Source of the DNA: Eudoraea sp.
GTDB taxonomy: Bacteria > Bacteroidota > Bacteroidia > Flavobacteriales > Flavobacteriaceae
Length of the DNA: 23,092 nucleotides
NCBI GenBank assembly: GCA_013042925.1
Contig: JABDPH010000171.1
Coordinates: 1-23,092, forward strand
Reading direction: 5' to 3'
Position numbers and translations under genes: made by a program. A model generated the notes under the pieces. The model was not told the DNA's origin and made no database searches. It was given only the letters and a program-made list of their open reading frames with translations. The stretch's first letter is position 1. Each line of letters begins with the position of its first letter. Below, one piece after another: positions 17,626 through 23,092 of this stretch.

Positions 17626-18009
17626 ATGTTGAAATATTTAATAGCCTGGGTGCCTATGGTTTTTATCGCAATTGCGAACGGATTGATGCGTGAGAAGTTC
17701 TTTGCAAAGCGACTTAAGGAATTAAATGCTCATCATGCCTCAACTGCAACCTTGGTTATACTATTTGGCATTTACATGTTAATTATTTTTAGAATCTGGA
17801 AACCCAATTCAGCTCAACAAGCATTTCATATTGGATTATTCTGGCTTGTTCTAACTGTTGTGTTTGAATTTTTATTTGGGCATTATGTTGCTGGTCATTC
17901 CTGGGGCAGACTTTTAAACGACTATAATATTTTTGAAGGACGCGTTTGGATCATTGTTCTAATTTGGATCACTCTGGCACCTTATGTTATTTACAAACTA
18001 CAGAATTAA
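17626..18009 (+). CDS. Small four-helix membrane protein, function unknown
   Basis: The 127-residue protein has about four hydrophobic segments (roughly residues 2-19, 41-56, 69-86 and 105-121). The loop between the third and fourth is conserved-looking and polar (FGHYVAGHSWGRLLNDYN...). Similar short membrane proteins with a GHYVxG/SWxRLLxDYN loop are widespread and uncharacterised in bacteria. It is one of only two plus-strand genes in the window. The next gene begins 63 bp downstream in the same direction, so the two may be co-transcribed. There is no signal peptide apart from the first helix and no metal or catalytic motif I can name. Confidence 0.75.
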   Translation: MLKYLIAWVPMVFIAIANGLMREKFFAKRLKELNAHHASTATLVILFGIYMLIIFRIWKPNSAQQAFHIGLFWLVLTVVFEFLFGHYVAGHSWGRLLNDYNIFEGRVWIIVLIWITLAPYVIYKLQN

Positions 18010-18072
18010 TTTTGATCCTCAAATAGAATCTTTTTCCGGGTCTGATTAGAAAGAATTTTAATAAACACAGGA

Positions 18073-18462
18073 ATGAAACTTAAAACTTTTATTTCAATAC
18101 ATTCAATTTTGTTGTTTTTATTCGGACTAGGATTTCTCCTTGTACCTGCAATGATGCTAACTGTTTACGGCACGTCTACGAATTCAACCGGGCTTCTAAC
18201 CGCAAGGGTATTTGGAATATGCACTATTCAGCTGAGCCTTATATTATGGTCCTGCCGCAATGAACTAGGCTCCAGGATATTGAAAACACTAATCATATTG
18301 CTTTTTTTTGGAAATGTCCTGGCTTTTACGCTGGCCTTGCATGCTCAGATTTCAGGAATTTTCAATTCACTTGGATGGACAAATGTGGCATTATATCTTT
18401 TATTTGCTTTTGGATATGGCTATTTCCTTCTTGGATATAAAATTGAATCAGACAAAAATTAA
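18073..18462 (+). CDS. Small four-helix membrane protein, function unknown
   Basis: The 129-residue protein is mostly hydrophobic, with four predicted membrane helices (about 7-30, 44-60, 70-90 and 99-120) and short polar loops. I do not recognise a characterised family; proteins of this size and shape are common in Bacteroidota and annotated as hypothetical. It follows the previous plus-strand membrane gene by 63 bp. It converges on the DUF1801 gene, which ends 85 bp to the right on the opposite strand. This junction marks the left limit of the minus-strand cassette-like block. Confidence 0.75.
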   Translation: MKLKTFISIHSILLFLFGLGFLLVPAMMLTVYGTSTNSTGLLTARVFGICTIQLSLILWSCRNELGSRILKTLIILLFFGNVLAFTLALHAQISGIFNSLGWTNVALYLLFAFGYGYFLLGYKIESDKN

Positions 18463-18547
18463 AGTTTAATTTATACCAATATTAATTTCATGCGAGTCAA
18501 AACTCAGGAAAGAAGACTGCTATGTTGTTGTAATCAGCTGTTTATTA

Positions 18548-18976
18548 TCAAATTCCTAAAGTTGGTAAATGTTTAACCTTATGATAGGTCAGTGCTGCTT
18601 TAATACAATGCTTTAAATCATCTTTTGGAATTTTATCTTCAATACCAAAAACAATTGCCCTATTCCCCTCATAGGCAAAATTCTCTTTGAAAATCAACTT
18701 AAAAGTCTCTACCAGTCGGCTTGTACATTTAAAGTACATAGCATATTGATCGGGCTTTTTTGATTTCCAGTCCATTCTGAGTGTACTTCCATTTTTAGTC
18801 AAATAACTGGGCTCTCCCCATTTGAGTGTTTCTTCCAGTTTAGTTACTCCTTCAATTTCTTTGGCTGTTTCAATAACCAGTTCCCGGAGGGTCATCATTT
18901 TATTCCGAACTGAATCAGGGTAATTATTAAAAACCAGTTCAACTGCCGGGTTAGTATTTATTTGCAAATTCTTCAT
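18548..18976 (-). CDS. DUF1801 (YdhG-like) domain protein
   Basis: The 142-residue protein matches the DUF1801/YdhG fold: an N-terminal helix pair (YPDSVRNKMMTLRELVIETA), the characteristic LKWGEPSYL near residues 67-75, and the strand RAIVFGIEDKIP near 125. The family is small, cytoplasmic and of unknown function, with a fold related to iron-binding frataxin-like proteins. It is a single-gene unit. The spacer upstream of its start (18990-19046) is a clear imperfect hairpin. Downstream of its stop, only a YAACAAC-type half-site is visible near 18520-18535. It has no functional link to its neighbours, as expected for a cassette. Confidence 0.85.
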   Translation of the reverse strand: MKNLQINTNPAVELVFNNYPDSVRNKMMTLRELVIETAKEIEGVTKLEETLKWGEPSYLTKNGSTLRMDWKSKKPDQYAMYFKCTSRLVETFKLIFKENFAYEGNRAIVFGIEDKIPKDDLKHCIKAALTYHKVKHLPTLGI

Positions 18977-18989
18977 TGGTTTTTAATTT

Positions 18990-19046
18990 GCATACAACGG
19001 TTTTGTATAAGAAACGTTATAACGGTTTTTACACATTGTTATAGGC
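18990..19046 (-). repeat. Cassette-type hairpin spacer A (attC-like)
   Basis: On the plus strand GCATACAACGG (18990-19000) faces TTGTTATAGGC (19036-19046), imperfect inverted ends with a few extra bases on one side. Inside them 19004-19035 is an imperfect palindrome centred on CGTTATAACG. It separates two unrelated same-strand genes. The asymmetry between arms recalls the extrahelical bases of integron attC sites. Confidence 0.6.
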
Positions 19047-19060
19047 TGTTTATTTTACCA

Positions 19061-19795
19061 TTAACTATTCTTTTGAGCAGTCTTATATATTACGGGCATT
19101 TGTCCTTTCCACTTATTCCATAAGTCATATTCTGTAATTAGTTCAGCCATAAAATGACCAACATTAATTCTGCTTACAGTTCCGGCATTAAAAATCGCAC
19201 TTCTTATTGGTGAGGGATAAACTTCATATGCGGTGACCTTGTCTTCGTTTACTAAACCATCCGGACGAACAGCTACCCACTCAATTAAATTATGGTTTTG
19301 ACCAACCTTAGTCCGTAAATAATCAGCAGCTTTTTCATTATCCACATGTGGAGGTAACAATAATCTAAGTAATGCTATTACAAATCTTTGACCAATTGAA
19401 ATTGGTTCATTTAAGTCTCTGTTACGGTTGCCAGAAGTGTTCATCAAAACAATTTTCACTGGTTTATCTGGTGCATTTTTTTTAATTGCATTACAGAGGA
19501 GCCTGACAGCGTCAGTAACTAGTTTTCGAGGTTTTCCATATAGCCCTTTCCAATTCATATTATGACCTAAACAAGAAGCGATCGCATTACAACCTTGAAT
19601 GTATTCGGCCATTTCATCTTCGGTAATATCTGATATGTTAGCTTGGATGATGGACAGTTGGTCGTTGGTTTTCCATGATTCTGGTAATTTTTCAGGTGAA
19701 CGAACAATAATCTTTACTTTTTGCCCGGTATTTAGCAGTTGATCCACTAAATGTTTTCCGGTTGCGCCTGTTGCGCCAACTACTAATGTGGTCAT
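19061..19795 (-). CDS. NAD(P)H-binding SDR-like oxidoreductase
   Basis: The 244-residue protein is an atypical short-chain dehydrogenase of the NAD(P)H-binding (NmrA/SDR_a5-like) type. The nucleotide-binding motif GATGATGKH lies at 7-15, a basic IVRSPEK segment at 30-36 suits NADP, and NTSG at about 118-121 occupies the active-strand position. No clear YxxxK follows, so catalysis is uncertain. There is no signal peptide, and the protein is expected in the cytoplasm. It is a single-gene unit between two hairpin spacers and shows no functional link to the DUF1801 and DUF6090 genes beside it. Confidence 0.85.
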   Translation of the reverse strand: MTTLVVGATGATGKHLVDQLLNTGQKVKIIVRSPEKLPESWKTNDQLSIIQANISDITEDEMAEYIQGCNAIASCLGHNMNWKGLYGKPRKLVTDAVRLLCNAIKKNAPDKPVKIVLMNTSGNRNRDLNEPISIGQRFVIALLRLLLPPHVDNEKAADYLRTKVGQNHNLIEWVAVRPDGLVNEDKVTAYEVYPSPIRSAIFNAGTVSRINVGHFMAELITEYDLWNKWKGQMPVIYKTAQKNS

Positions 19796-19847
19796 ATTGT
19801 ATCTTAATTAATTCTTTGAAATAATAGTTCTAATCTAATAGACTTCG

Positions 19848-19904
19848 ACGTGTTCGTGTATAGCTCGTACCGATTTTGGGTATGAGTTATTTGGGTTGTT
19901 ATCC
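19848..19904 (-). repeat. Cassette-type hairpin spacer B (weak ends)
   Basis: CTCGTACC (19864-19871) pairs with GGTATGAG (19879-19886) with one mismatch. One outer end is present as GGTTGTTATCC on the plus strand at 19894-19904, like the other spacers. The opposite outer end is not convincing, so this copy may be diverged. Confidence 0.4.
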
Positions 19905-19909
19905 TTTCA

Positions 19910-20716
19910 TTATTTATTAAGTCCAAGATTCAATTCTCCATCTATCAATTCAATTATTGAATTGCACATTTTTTTCATTTCATTAAATTGTGAATTCATT
20001 ACGGTAAATTCATAAACTGCCATGACAAAGCCATTTTTTTGTTTTATATCCTTTAGCATAGCCTCGTAATTAGCTTTAGGTAGAATGACATTTTCACCTG
20101 CTTGTCCATTAGTAACCTGATAGGTAAAGTTTTTTACAATAGGATTCAGATCTAATACCCCATAGGAGGGTTCATATAACAACTCTTCGGCATCATATCT
20201 GAAATGTGCTTCTTCATTCTTCAATTTTTTATATAAAGCCTGTAGATTCAGAAGTCCATTTTTTATTGAATCATTTGATATTAAAGCTAAATTTCCTGAA
20301 TTGACAAGTTCCTGGAATGTGTTATCGTGTTGAGAGAATTTCTGCCAGATATAAATATTGGTGGTATGAAAGGCAAAATCGTTTAAATCTGTTAAGGGCT
20401 TCCCTTCAAAATGTTCTAAAACCTTATTGGCAGATTCAATTCTTGAATTTCTAACGGCTATGTATTCGTCTAATTCAGCGATATTTAATTTAAGGTCTGT
20501 TTTTAAGTTTTCTAAATAATGCAATTCCTGGTAACGTAATTTTCGAGCTTCGTTGGAATTGTTGATTTGTAAAGCAATCAAAATTCCAATCACGACCAGG
20601 ATTATTTCTCCTATTGCGTAAAGAAGATACTTGCTGAACTTGCCTGCCCTCCGTGACCCGTCAGGCGGGTTTTCAGTTAACAATTGTTGTCTAATACGTC
20701 TGAAGAATTTGATCAT
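19910..20716 (-). CDS. DUF6090-family membrane-anchored protein with in-frame insert
   Basis: The 268-residue protein has the DUF6090 hallmark: a short basic N-terminus (MIKFFRRIRQQLL) followed by KYLLYAIGEI and a single membrane helix (about residues 30-48), then ALQINNSNE and a mainly helical, probably extracytoplasmic domain. Family function is unknown. Residues 17-25 (PPDGSRRAG) interrupt the usually short linker before the helix. They are encoded by a markedly GC-rich segment (20642-20668) with codons such as CGG and AGG that are rare around it, which looks like an inserted repeat element that kept the frame. The gene stands alone between two hairpin spacers. The reading frame appears otherwise intact. 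Confidence 0.85.
   Translation of the reverse strand: MIKFFRRIRQQLLTENPPDGSRRAGKFSKYLLYAIGEIILVVIGILIALQINNSNEARKLRYQELHYLENLKTDLKLNIAELDEYIAVRNSRIESANKVLEHFEGKPLTDLNDFAFHTTNIYIWQKFSQHDNTFQELVNSGNLALISNDSIKNGLLNLQALYKKLKNEEAHFRYDAEELLYEPSYGVLDLNPIVKNFTYQVTNGQAGENVILPKANYEAMLKDIKQKNGFVMAVYEFTVMNSQFNEMKKMCNSIIELIDGELNLGLNK
20642..20670. repeat. GC-rich palindromic element inserted inside the DUF6090 gene
   Basis: The plus strand carries GCCTG (20642-20646) and CAGGC (20662-20666) as inverted arms, and CCCG (20657-20660) with CGGG (20666-20669) as overlapping ones. Its G+C content is far above that of the surrounding coding sequence. In frame it encodes PPDGSRRAG. It looks like a small dispersed repeat, but no second full copy is in this window. 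Confidence 0.5.
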
Positions 20717-20740
20717 TATTAAATAGTTGGTCTAAATGAA

Positions 20741-20794
20741 GATTAACGGTCTGGTATAACAGGTATTTGCCAATGCCGGTATACGTTGTTATGG
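20741..20794 (-). repeat. Cassette-type hairpin spacer C (attC-like)
   Basis: On the plus strand the outer ends are GATTAACGG (20741-20749) and CGTTGTTATGG (20784-20794). Inside, GGTATT-TGCC-AATGCC (20762-20777) forms a hairpin with one G-T pair, flanked by GTAT/ATAC. It separates the DUF4198 and DUF6090 genes. Confidence 0.55.
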
Positions 20795-20796
20795 AG

Positions 20797-21603
20797 TTAT
20801 TTTACTTCAAAAGTCAGCGTCGCCCAATTTGATTCATAGTCATAATTCTCCTCATTACTTTCGAGCATATGAATAGTTGCAATATACCAATGCCCGCCAT
20901 TACTGATTGTAAAACTGACCTCTCCTTTTTTGTTTGTCCTTAGGGAAGTCTCCTCTTTACCTTTCTCTTCAGGATTCTTGCGTGAGCTTACATGTAGCGT
21001 TTGGTTGCCAAGAGGCGCACCCAAATACAAAAGTTTGAATGACATTTCATCTCCAACTGAAAGGCTATAAGGATTCTTTAGAGGAATAAATTCTATTGGG
21101 TAATTTAGCTGAGTTGCAAAGTTGTCTGTTCTTTTTTCGTCTACCTGAAATATGGCTTTTACATGTTTGGAATATTTTTCATTGGCAACCTGTTTAGAAA
21201 TCCCTTTGGTTTTTCGATCCGAAATCACCTCTGTCAAACCTTCGTGTTCCAGGTAAGCAGTAAAATCTTCTCCGCTGAGTTCTATCGCTCTTGGTTTTGT
21301 TGAAACCCCGGCTACATAGGTTCCGGCATTACCTGTTTTAAATTTTAAAAAGGTGATTTTACCTTTGTCATAGAAATCATCCGGAGAGGGTTTAAAATCG
21401 TAATCAGGACCAAGGATTTTTGGATCGATAATTCTATCTCTTGTTATCACATTTTCACTTTTGTCGAATGTTCCGTTAAAAAGGTAAAGTTCTTTCAGGC
21501 TGTTTTTCTCAAAAAAATAGCTGTCAGACTTTAGAAATAGTTCGTGTGACGATAAAAGAAAAAATAGGGTCAATAGTAGTAATGTAGTCGATGTTCTTCT
21601 CAT
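20797..21603 (-). CDS. DUF4198-type exported protein
   Basis: The 268-residue protein has an N-terminal signal peptide (hydrophobic residues 7-18) followed directly by SHELFLKSDSYFF, the region typical of DUF4198 proteins (HxxFL... after the signal). A C-terminal Ig-like beta domain contains LGAPLGNQTLHV and TNKKGEVSFTI, also as in that family, and ends with WYIATIHM and WATLTFEV. Family members are periplasmic, and some occur with metal-uptake systems, but no transporter is encoded nearby here. It is a single-gene unit between two hairpin spacers. The likely role is binding of a small ligand at the cell envelope; that is inference. Confidence 0.8.
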   Translation of the reverse strand: MRRTSTTLLLLTLFFLLSSHELFLKSDSYFFEKNSLKELYLFNGTFDKSENVITRDRIIDPKILGPDYDFKPSPDDFYDKGKITFLKFKTGNAGTYVAGVSTKPRAIELSGEDFTAYLEHEGLTEVISDRKTKGISKQVANEKYSKHVKAIFQVDEKRTDNFATQLNYPIEFIPLKNPYSLSVGDEMSFKLLYLGAPLGNQTLHVSSRKNPEEKGKEETSLRTNKKGEVSFTISNGGHWYIATIHMLESNEENYDYESNWATLTFEVK

Positions 21604-21621
21604 TTCAATAGTTTGATTTTA

Positions 21622-21777
21622 TGCTCAACAACGGTTTTTTATTTGGCACGTTGCCATAATGCTTATTTCATATTTTTCAGTCCTGCCTTTCTGAAGGCAG
21701 AAGTGTCTGAGTTTTGTTTGGTGGGGAAATTTTAAAGTTAGCCAAAATTTGGCAATCCGATATCTACTTTGTTGGCA
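21622..21777 (-). repeat. Cassette-type hairpin spacer D, long form
   Basis: Outer ends on the plus strand are TGCTCAACAACGG (21622-21634) and TTTGTTGGCA (21768-21777), an imperfect inverted pair. Between them are three further hairpins: GGCA/TGCC at about 21645-21655, CTGCCTT-TCTG-AAGGCAG at 21683-21700, and the palindrome GCCAAAATTTGGC at 21751-21763. At 156 bp it is about two to three times the length of the other spacers. Confidence 0.55.
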
Positions 21778-21814
21778 TGTGTGTAATCCTCGAATGGATT
21801 AAATTTTTAATGAA

Positions 21815-22315
21815 TTACTCATCAGGTTGATTTTCAATTCCAAAGCCAAAATCTGAAATAGTTCCAGTGTTATATTTGTCGAATTCTAAGTAGAGATCTG
21901 CAAAGAGTGAATTCTGATCACGGAAAGGTCTGCAACCGGGTTGTTCAAAAAATTGAGAAGCTTCTTGTGCAAATATTTTCCATTCTTCAGGCGGCAGGTT
22001 ACCTCTCTTATAAAGCTTGAAAAGTTTCCACCACTGATTTGCATAGCATCTAAGAATGAAATTAAACTGAACAATTTCTGTTAATGTAAGTGTATCTGGT
22101 TTTTGACATCCGCGATCAAGTAGAGAGGCAAGTTCAGGATGGCTTGCTACTACTACATTTATATCGTTAAAGCCAGTCATCGTACTTTCATAAGTTGATG
22201 TGGCTACTGCTGCAGTATTTTGCTTTAGCTGTATTGCCAGATAAATCAAAGTAATCAATACTGCTAAAGCTCCAACTGTTTGACCTATTGCTGAGATAGC
22301 TTCCCAATTCATCAT
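21815..22315 (-). CDS. One-TM hypothetical protein (WEAISAIGQTVGALAV family)
   Basis: The 166-residue protein starts with NWEAISAIGQTVGALAV, followed by a membrane helix (about residues 12-28) and AIQLKQNT. This head is shared by many short bacterial proteins of unknown function. A helical soluble domain with several Trp and Phe residues follows and ends in a flexible acidic tail. Two adjacent ATG codons (22315 and 22312) are possible starts. No catalytic motif is visible. It is flanked on both sides by hairpin spacers and has no evident link to the neighbouring VOC and DUF4198 genes. Confidence 0.75.
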   Translation of the reverse strand: MMNWEAISAIGQTVGALAVLITLIYLAIQLKQNTAAVATSTYESTMTGFNDINVVVASHPELASLLDRGCQKPDTLTLTEIVQFNFILRCYANQWWKLFKLYKRGNLPPEEWKIFAQEASQFFEQPGCRPFRDQNSLFADLYLEFDKYNTGTISDFGFGIENQPDE

Positions 22316-22348
22316 TACTGTTTCCTATTTATTTACTTAATTATTAAT

Positions 22349-22427
22349 GCTTGCCAAGGTGTTTGTGTATGAAGCATTGCTGTCCGGCTGGGCATCAATG
22401 ATTTCATAGCCTTTGTTGTGTGTAGGC
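22349..22427 (-). repeat. Cassette-type hairpin spacer E (attC-like)
   Basis: The clearest inner stem of the set: TATGAAGCATTG (22368-22379) pairs with CAATGATTTCATA (22396-22408) with one small bulge, around a loop containing CCGGCTGG. Outer ends on the plus strand are GCTTGCCAAGG (22349-22359) and CCTTTGTTGTGTGTAGGC (22410-22427). It lies between the VOC gene and the one-TM gene. Confidence 0.6.
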
Positions 22428-22440
22428 TTCTTATTTTTCA

Positions 22441-22854
22441 TTATGTCCATGGATTGTATGAACCAAAATTCCATATGTACCCTTCTGGATCTTGACAACT
22501 GTATCCACGACCACCATAGTCCTCGTCTTTTATATCTAATGCTATTCTTGCTCCAGCTGCAATTGCCCGACTATAATGGTCATCGATTTCTTCAACAATG
22601 ATATACGGGGTTTGCGTATTAATTCCATTTAGGTCTTTTGGTGTCTTGATGAATTTACCATATTCATTATCATTTTCAGACCCTAACATGATCATTGCAT
22701 TACCAAAATTTAACTGTGCATGAGCGATAGTTTCATTTTCACCAGGCACGATCAAATGTTTTTCAAATCCGAAAGCATTACATAGCCACTCAATTGCTGC
22801 TGGAGCATTTTTGTATCTCATGGTTGGAATTATAACAGATCCGTTTTGTTTCAT
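22441..22854 (-). CDS. VOC-superfamily (glyoxalase/PhnB-like) protein
   Basis: The 137-residue protein has the paired beta-alpha-beta-beta-beta modules of the vicinal oxygen chelate fold. The first module spans about residues 8-57 (AAIEWLCNAFGFEKHL, then IAHAQLNFGNAMIML). The second spans about 80-134 (TPYIIVEEIDDHYSRAIAAGA, then QDPEGYIWNFGSYNPW). The closing DPEGYIWNFGSY is typical of PhnB-like and bleomycin-resistance-type members. A histidine (45) and a glutamate (125) stand at usual metal-ligand positions. It is a lone gene between hairpin spacers. Such proteins are frequent cargo of gene cassettes; substrate is unknown. Confidence 0.88.
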   Translation of the reverse strand: MKQNGSVIIPTMRYKNAPAAIEWLCNAFGFEKHLIVPGENETIAHAQLNFGNAMIMLGSENDNEYGKFIKTPKDLNGINTQTPYIIVEEIDDHYSRAIAAGARIALDIKDEDYGGRGYSCQDPEGYIWNFGSYNPWT

Positions 22855-22882
22855 TTAATCTCTATTTTATTATTTTTTTCTA

Positions 22883-22952
22883 GCTTACACACGGTTTGGA
22901 TATGAGTAGTACGACCGATAGGGAGTATTACTTCATATCTGGTGTTGTACGC
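22883..22952 (-). repeat. Cassette-type hairpin spacer F (attC-like)
   Basis: Outer ends on the plus strand are GCTTACACACGG (22883-22894) and GGTGTTGTACGC (22941-22952). Inner arms GATATGAGTAGTAC (22899-22912) and GTATTACTTCATATC (22925-22939) are inverted with one bulge and one mismatch. It lies between the truncated right-edge gene and the VOC gene. Confidence 0.6.
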
Positions 22953-22997
22953 TGGCTTTTTGGTTCAAGTGTCTTGATTTAATAATTTTGATAATTA

Positions 22998-23092
22998 TCA
23001 ATTACTTTTTAGCTTTTCGGCTACGTCATCGTAATATTCTTGTGATAGAACTTCAGTCCAAGTTGTTGGTTGTCCACCACCATATAGAGCTA
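22998..23092 (-). CDS. 3' end of an unidentified gene cut by the right edge
   Basis: Only the last 30 residues and the TGA stop (23000-22998) are inside the window; they read ...GGGQPTTWTEVLSQEYYDD... and end in a lysine-rich tail. The frame is open to the edge and is followed by a hairpin spacer in the same way as the other single-gene units, which supports it as real coding sequence. The family cannot be named from so short a piece. Confidence 0.55.
   Translation of the reverse strand, partial: ALYGGGQPTTWTEVLSQEYYDDVAEKLKSN

Noticed and set aside
20717..20796. Ordinary rho-independent terminator as the full explanation of spacer C
   Set aside because: The hairpin lacks a following U-run, and its outer ends match the other spacers, so a repeat-family explanation fits better.
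21886..22601. Short open frames overlapping the one-TM and VOC genes
   Set aside because: They are other-frame shadows of genes with recognisable families and have no domains of their own.
18480..23000. CRISPR array or prophage as an explanation for the repeated spacers
   Set aside because: Repeats are not identical or evenly spaced and each is followed by a full gene. No cas, phage structural or lysis genes are present.

Overview
The window looks like a stretch of a Bacteroidota chromosome, most likely a flavobacterium. The basis is an AT-rich composition, many lipoproteins with short signal peptides ending in a cysteine, a TonB receptor with an N-terminal carboxypeptidase-regulatory-like domain, and families typical of that group (DUF6090 with its conserved YAIGEI membrane segment, DUF4198, DUF4386). 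The genus cannot be read from it. All but two genes lie on the minus strand, so transcription runs mostly right to left. I see no tRNA, rRNA, CRISPR array, transposase, integrase or phage gene.

Region 1 (1-4456) is a compact hexuronate operon read leftward. It holds an MtnK/APH-like sugar kinase with a TTG start, an ADP-ribosylglycohydrolase-fold lipoprotein, glucuronate isomerase UxaC, and a short-chain dehydrogenase cut by the left edge. The first three overlap by 4 bp or are separated by 1 bp. UxaC makes fructuronate from glucuronate, and the dehydrogenase is the probable fructuronate/mannonate step. The kinase and glycohydrolase are not part of the textbook pathway and may extend it to another sugar.

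Region 2 (4652-14466) carries exported peptidases and small oxidoreductases: an S9 prolyl-oligopeptidase-type enzyme, an M1 aminopeptidase lipoprotein 7 bp behind it, and two S33 alpha/beta-hydrolase lipoproteins. Between them lie a ketopantoate-reductase-like protein, a DUF4386 membrane protein and an NAD-dependent epimerase-like protein. The four exported enzymes could together trim imported or scavenged, proline-containing peptides.

Region 3 (14523-17394) is a probable copper-acquisition unit. It pairs a small cysteine-containing membrane protein with an OprC-type TonB-dependent copper receptor that keeps both halves of the CxxxM/HxM copper site. A near-perfect 21-bp palindrome lies between the two genes, and a strong nested hairpin follows the receptor.

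Region 4 (17626-18462) has two small plus-strand membrane proteins. Region 5 (18480 to the right edge) is the most unusual part. It contains six complete unrelated single-gene units and one partial unit, all in the same orientation: DUF1801, NAD(P)H-binding, DUF6090, DUF4198, a one-TM protein, VOC, and a truncated gene. They are separated by spacers that fold into imperfect hairpins with recurring ends (gene direction: ...YAACA near the stop, ...ACCGTTGT...GC near the next start). This resembles an integron-type cassette array without a visible integrase. Related half-sites or variants appear at 8881 and 14523-14630.
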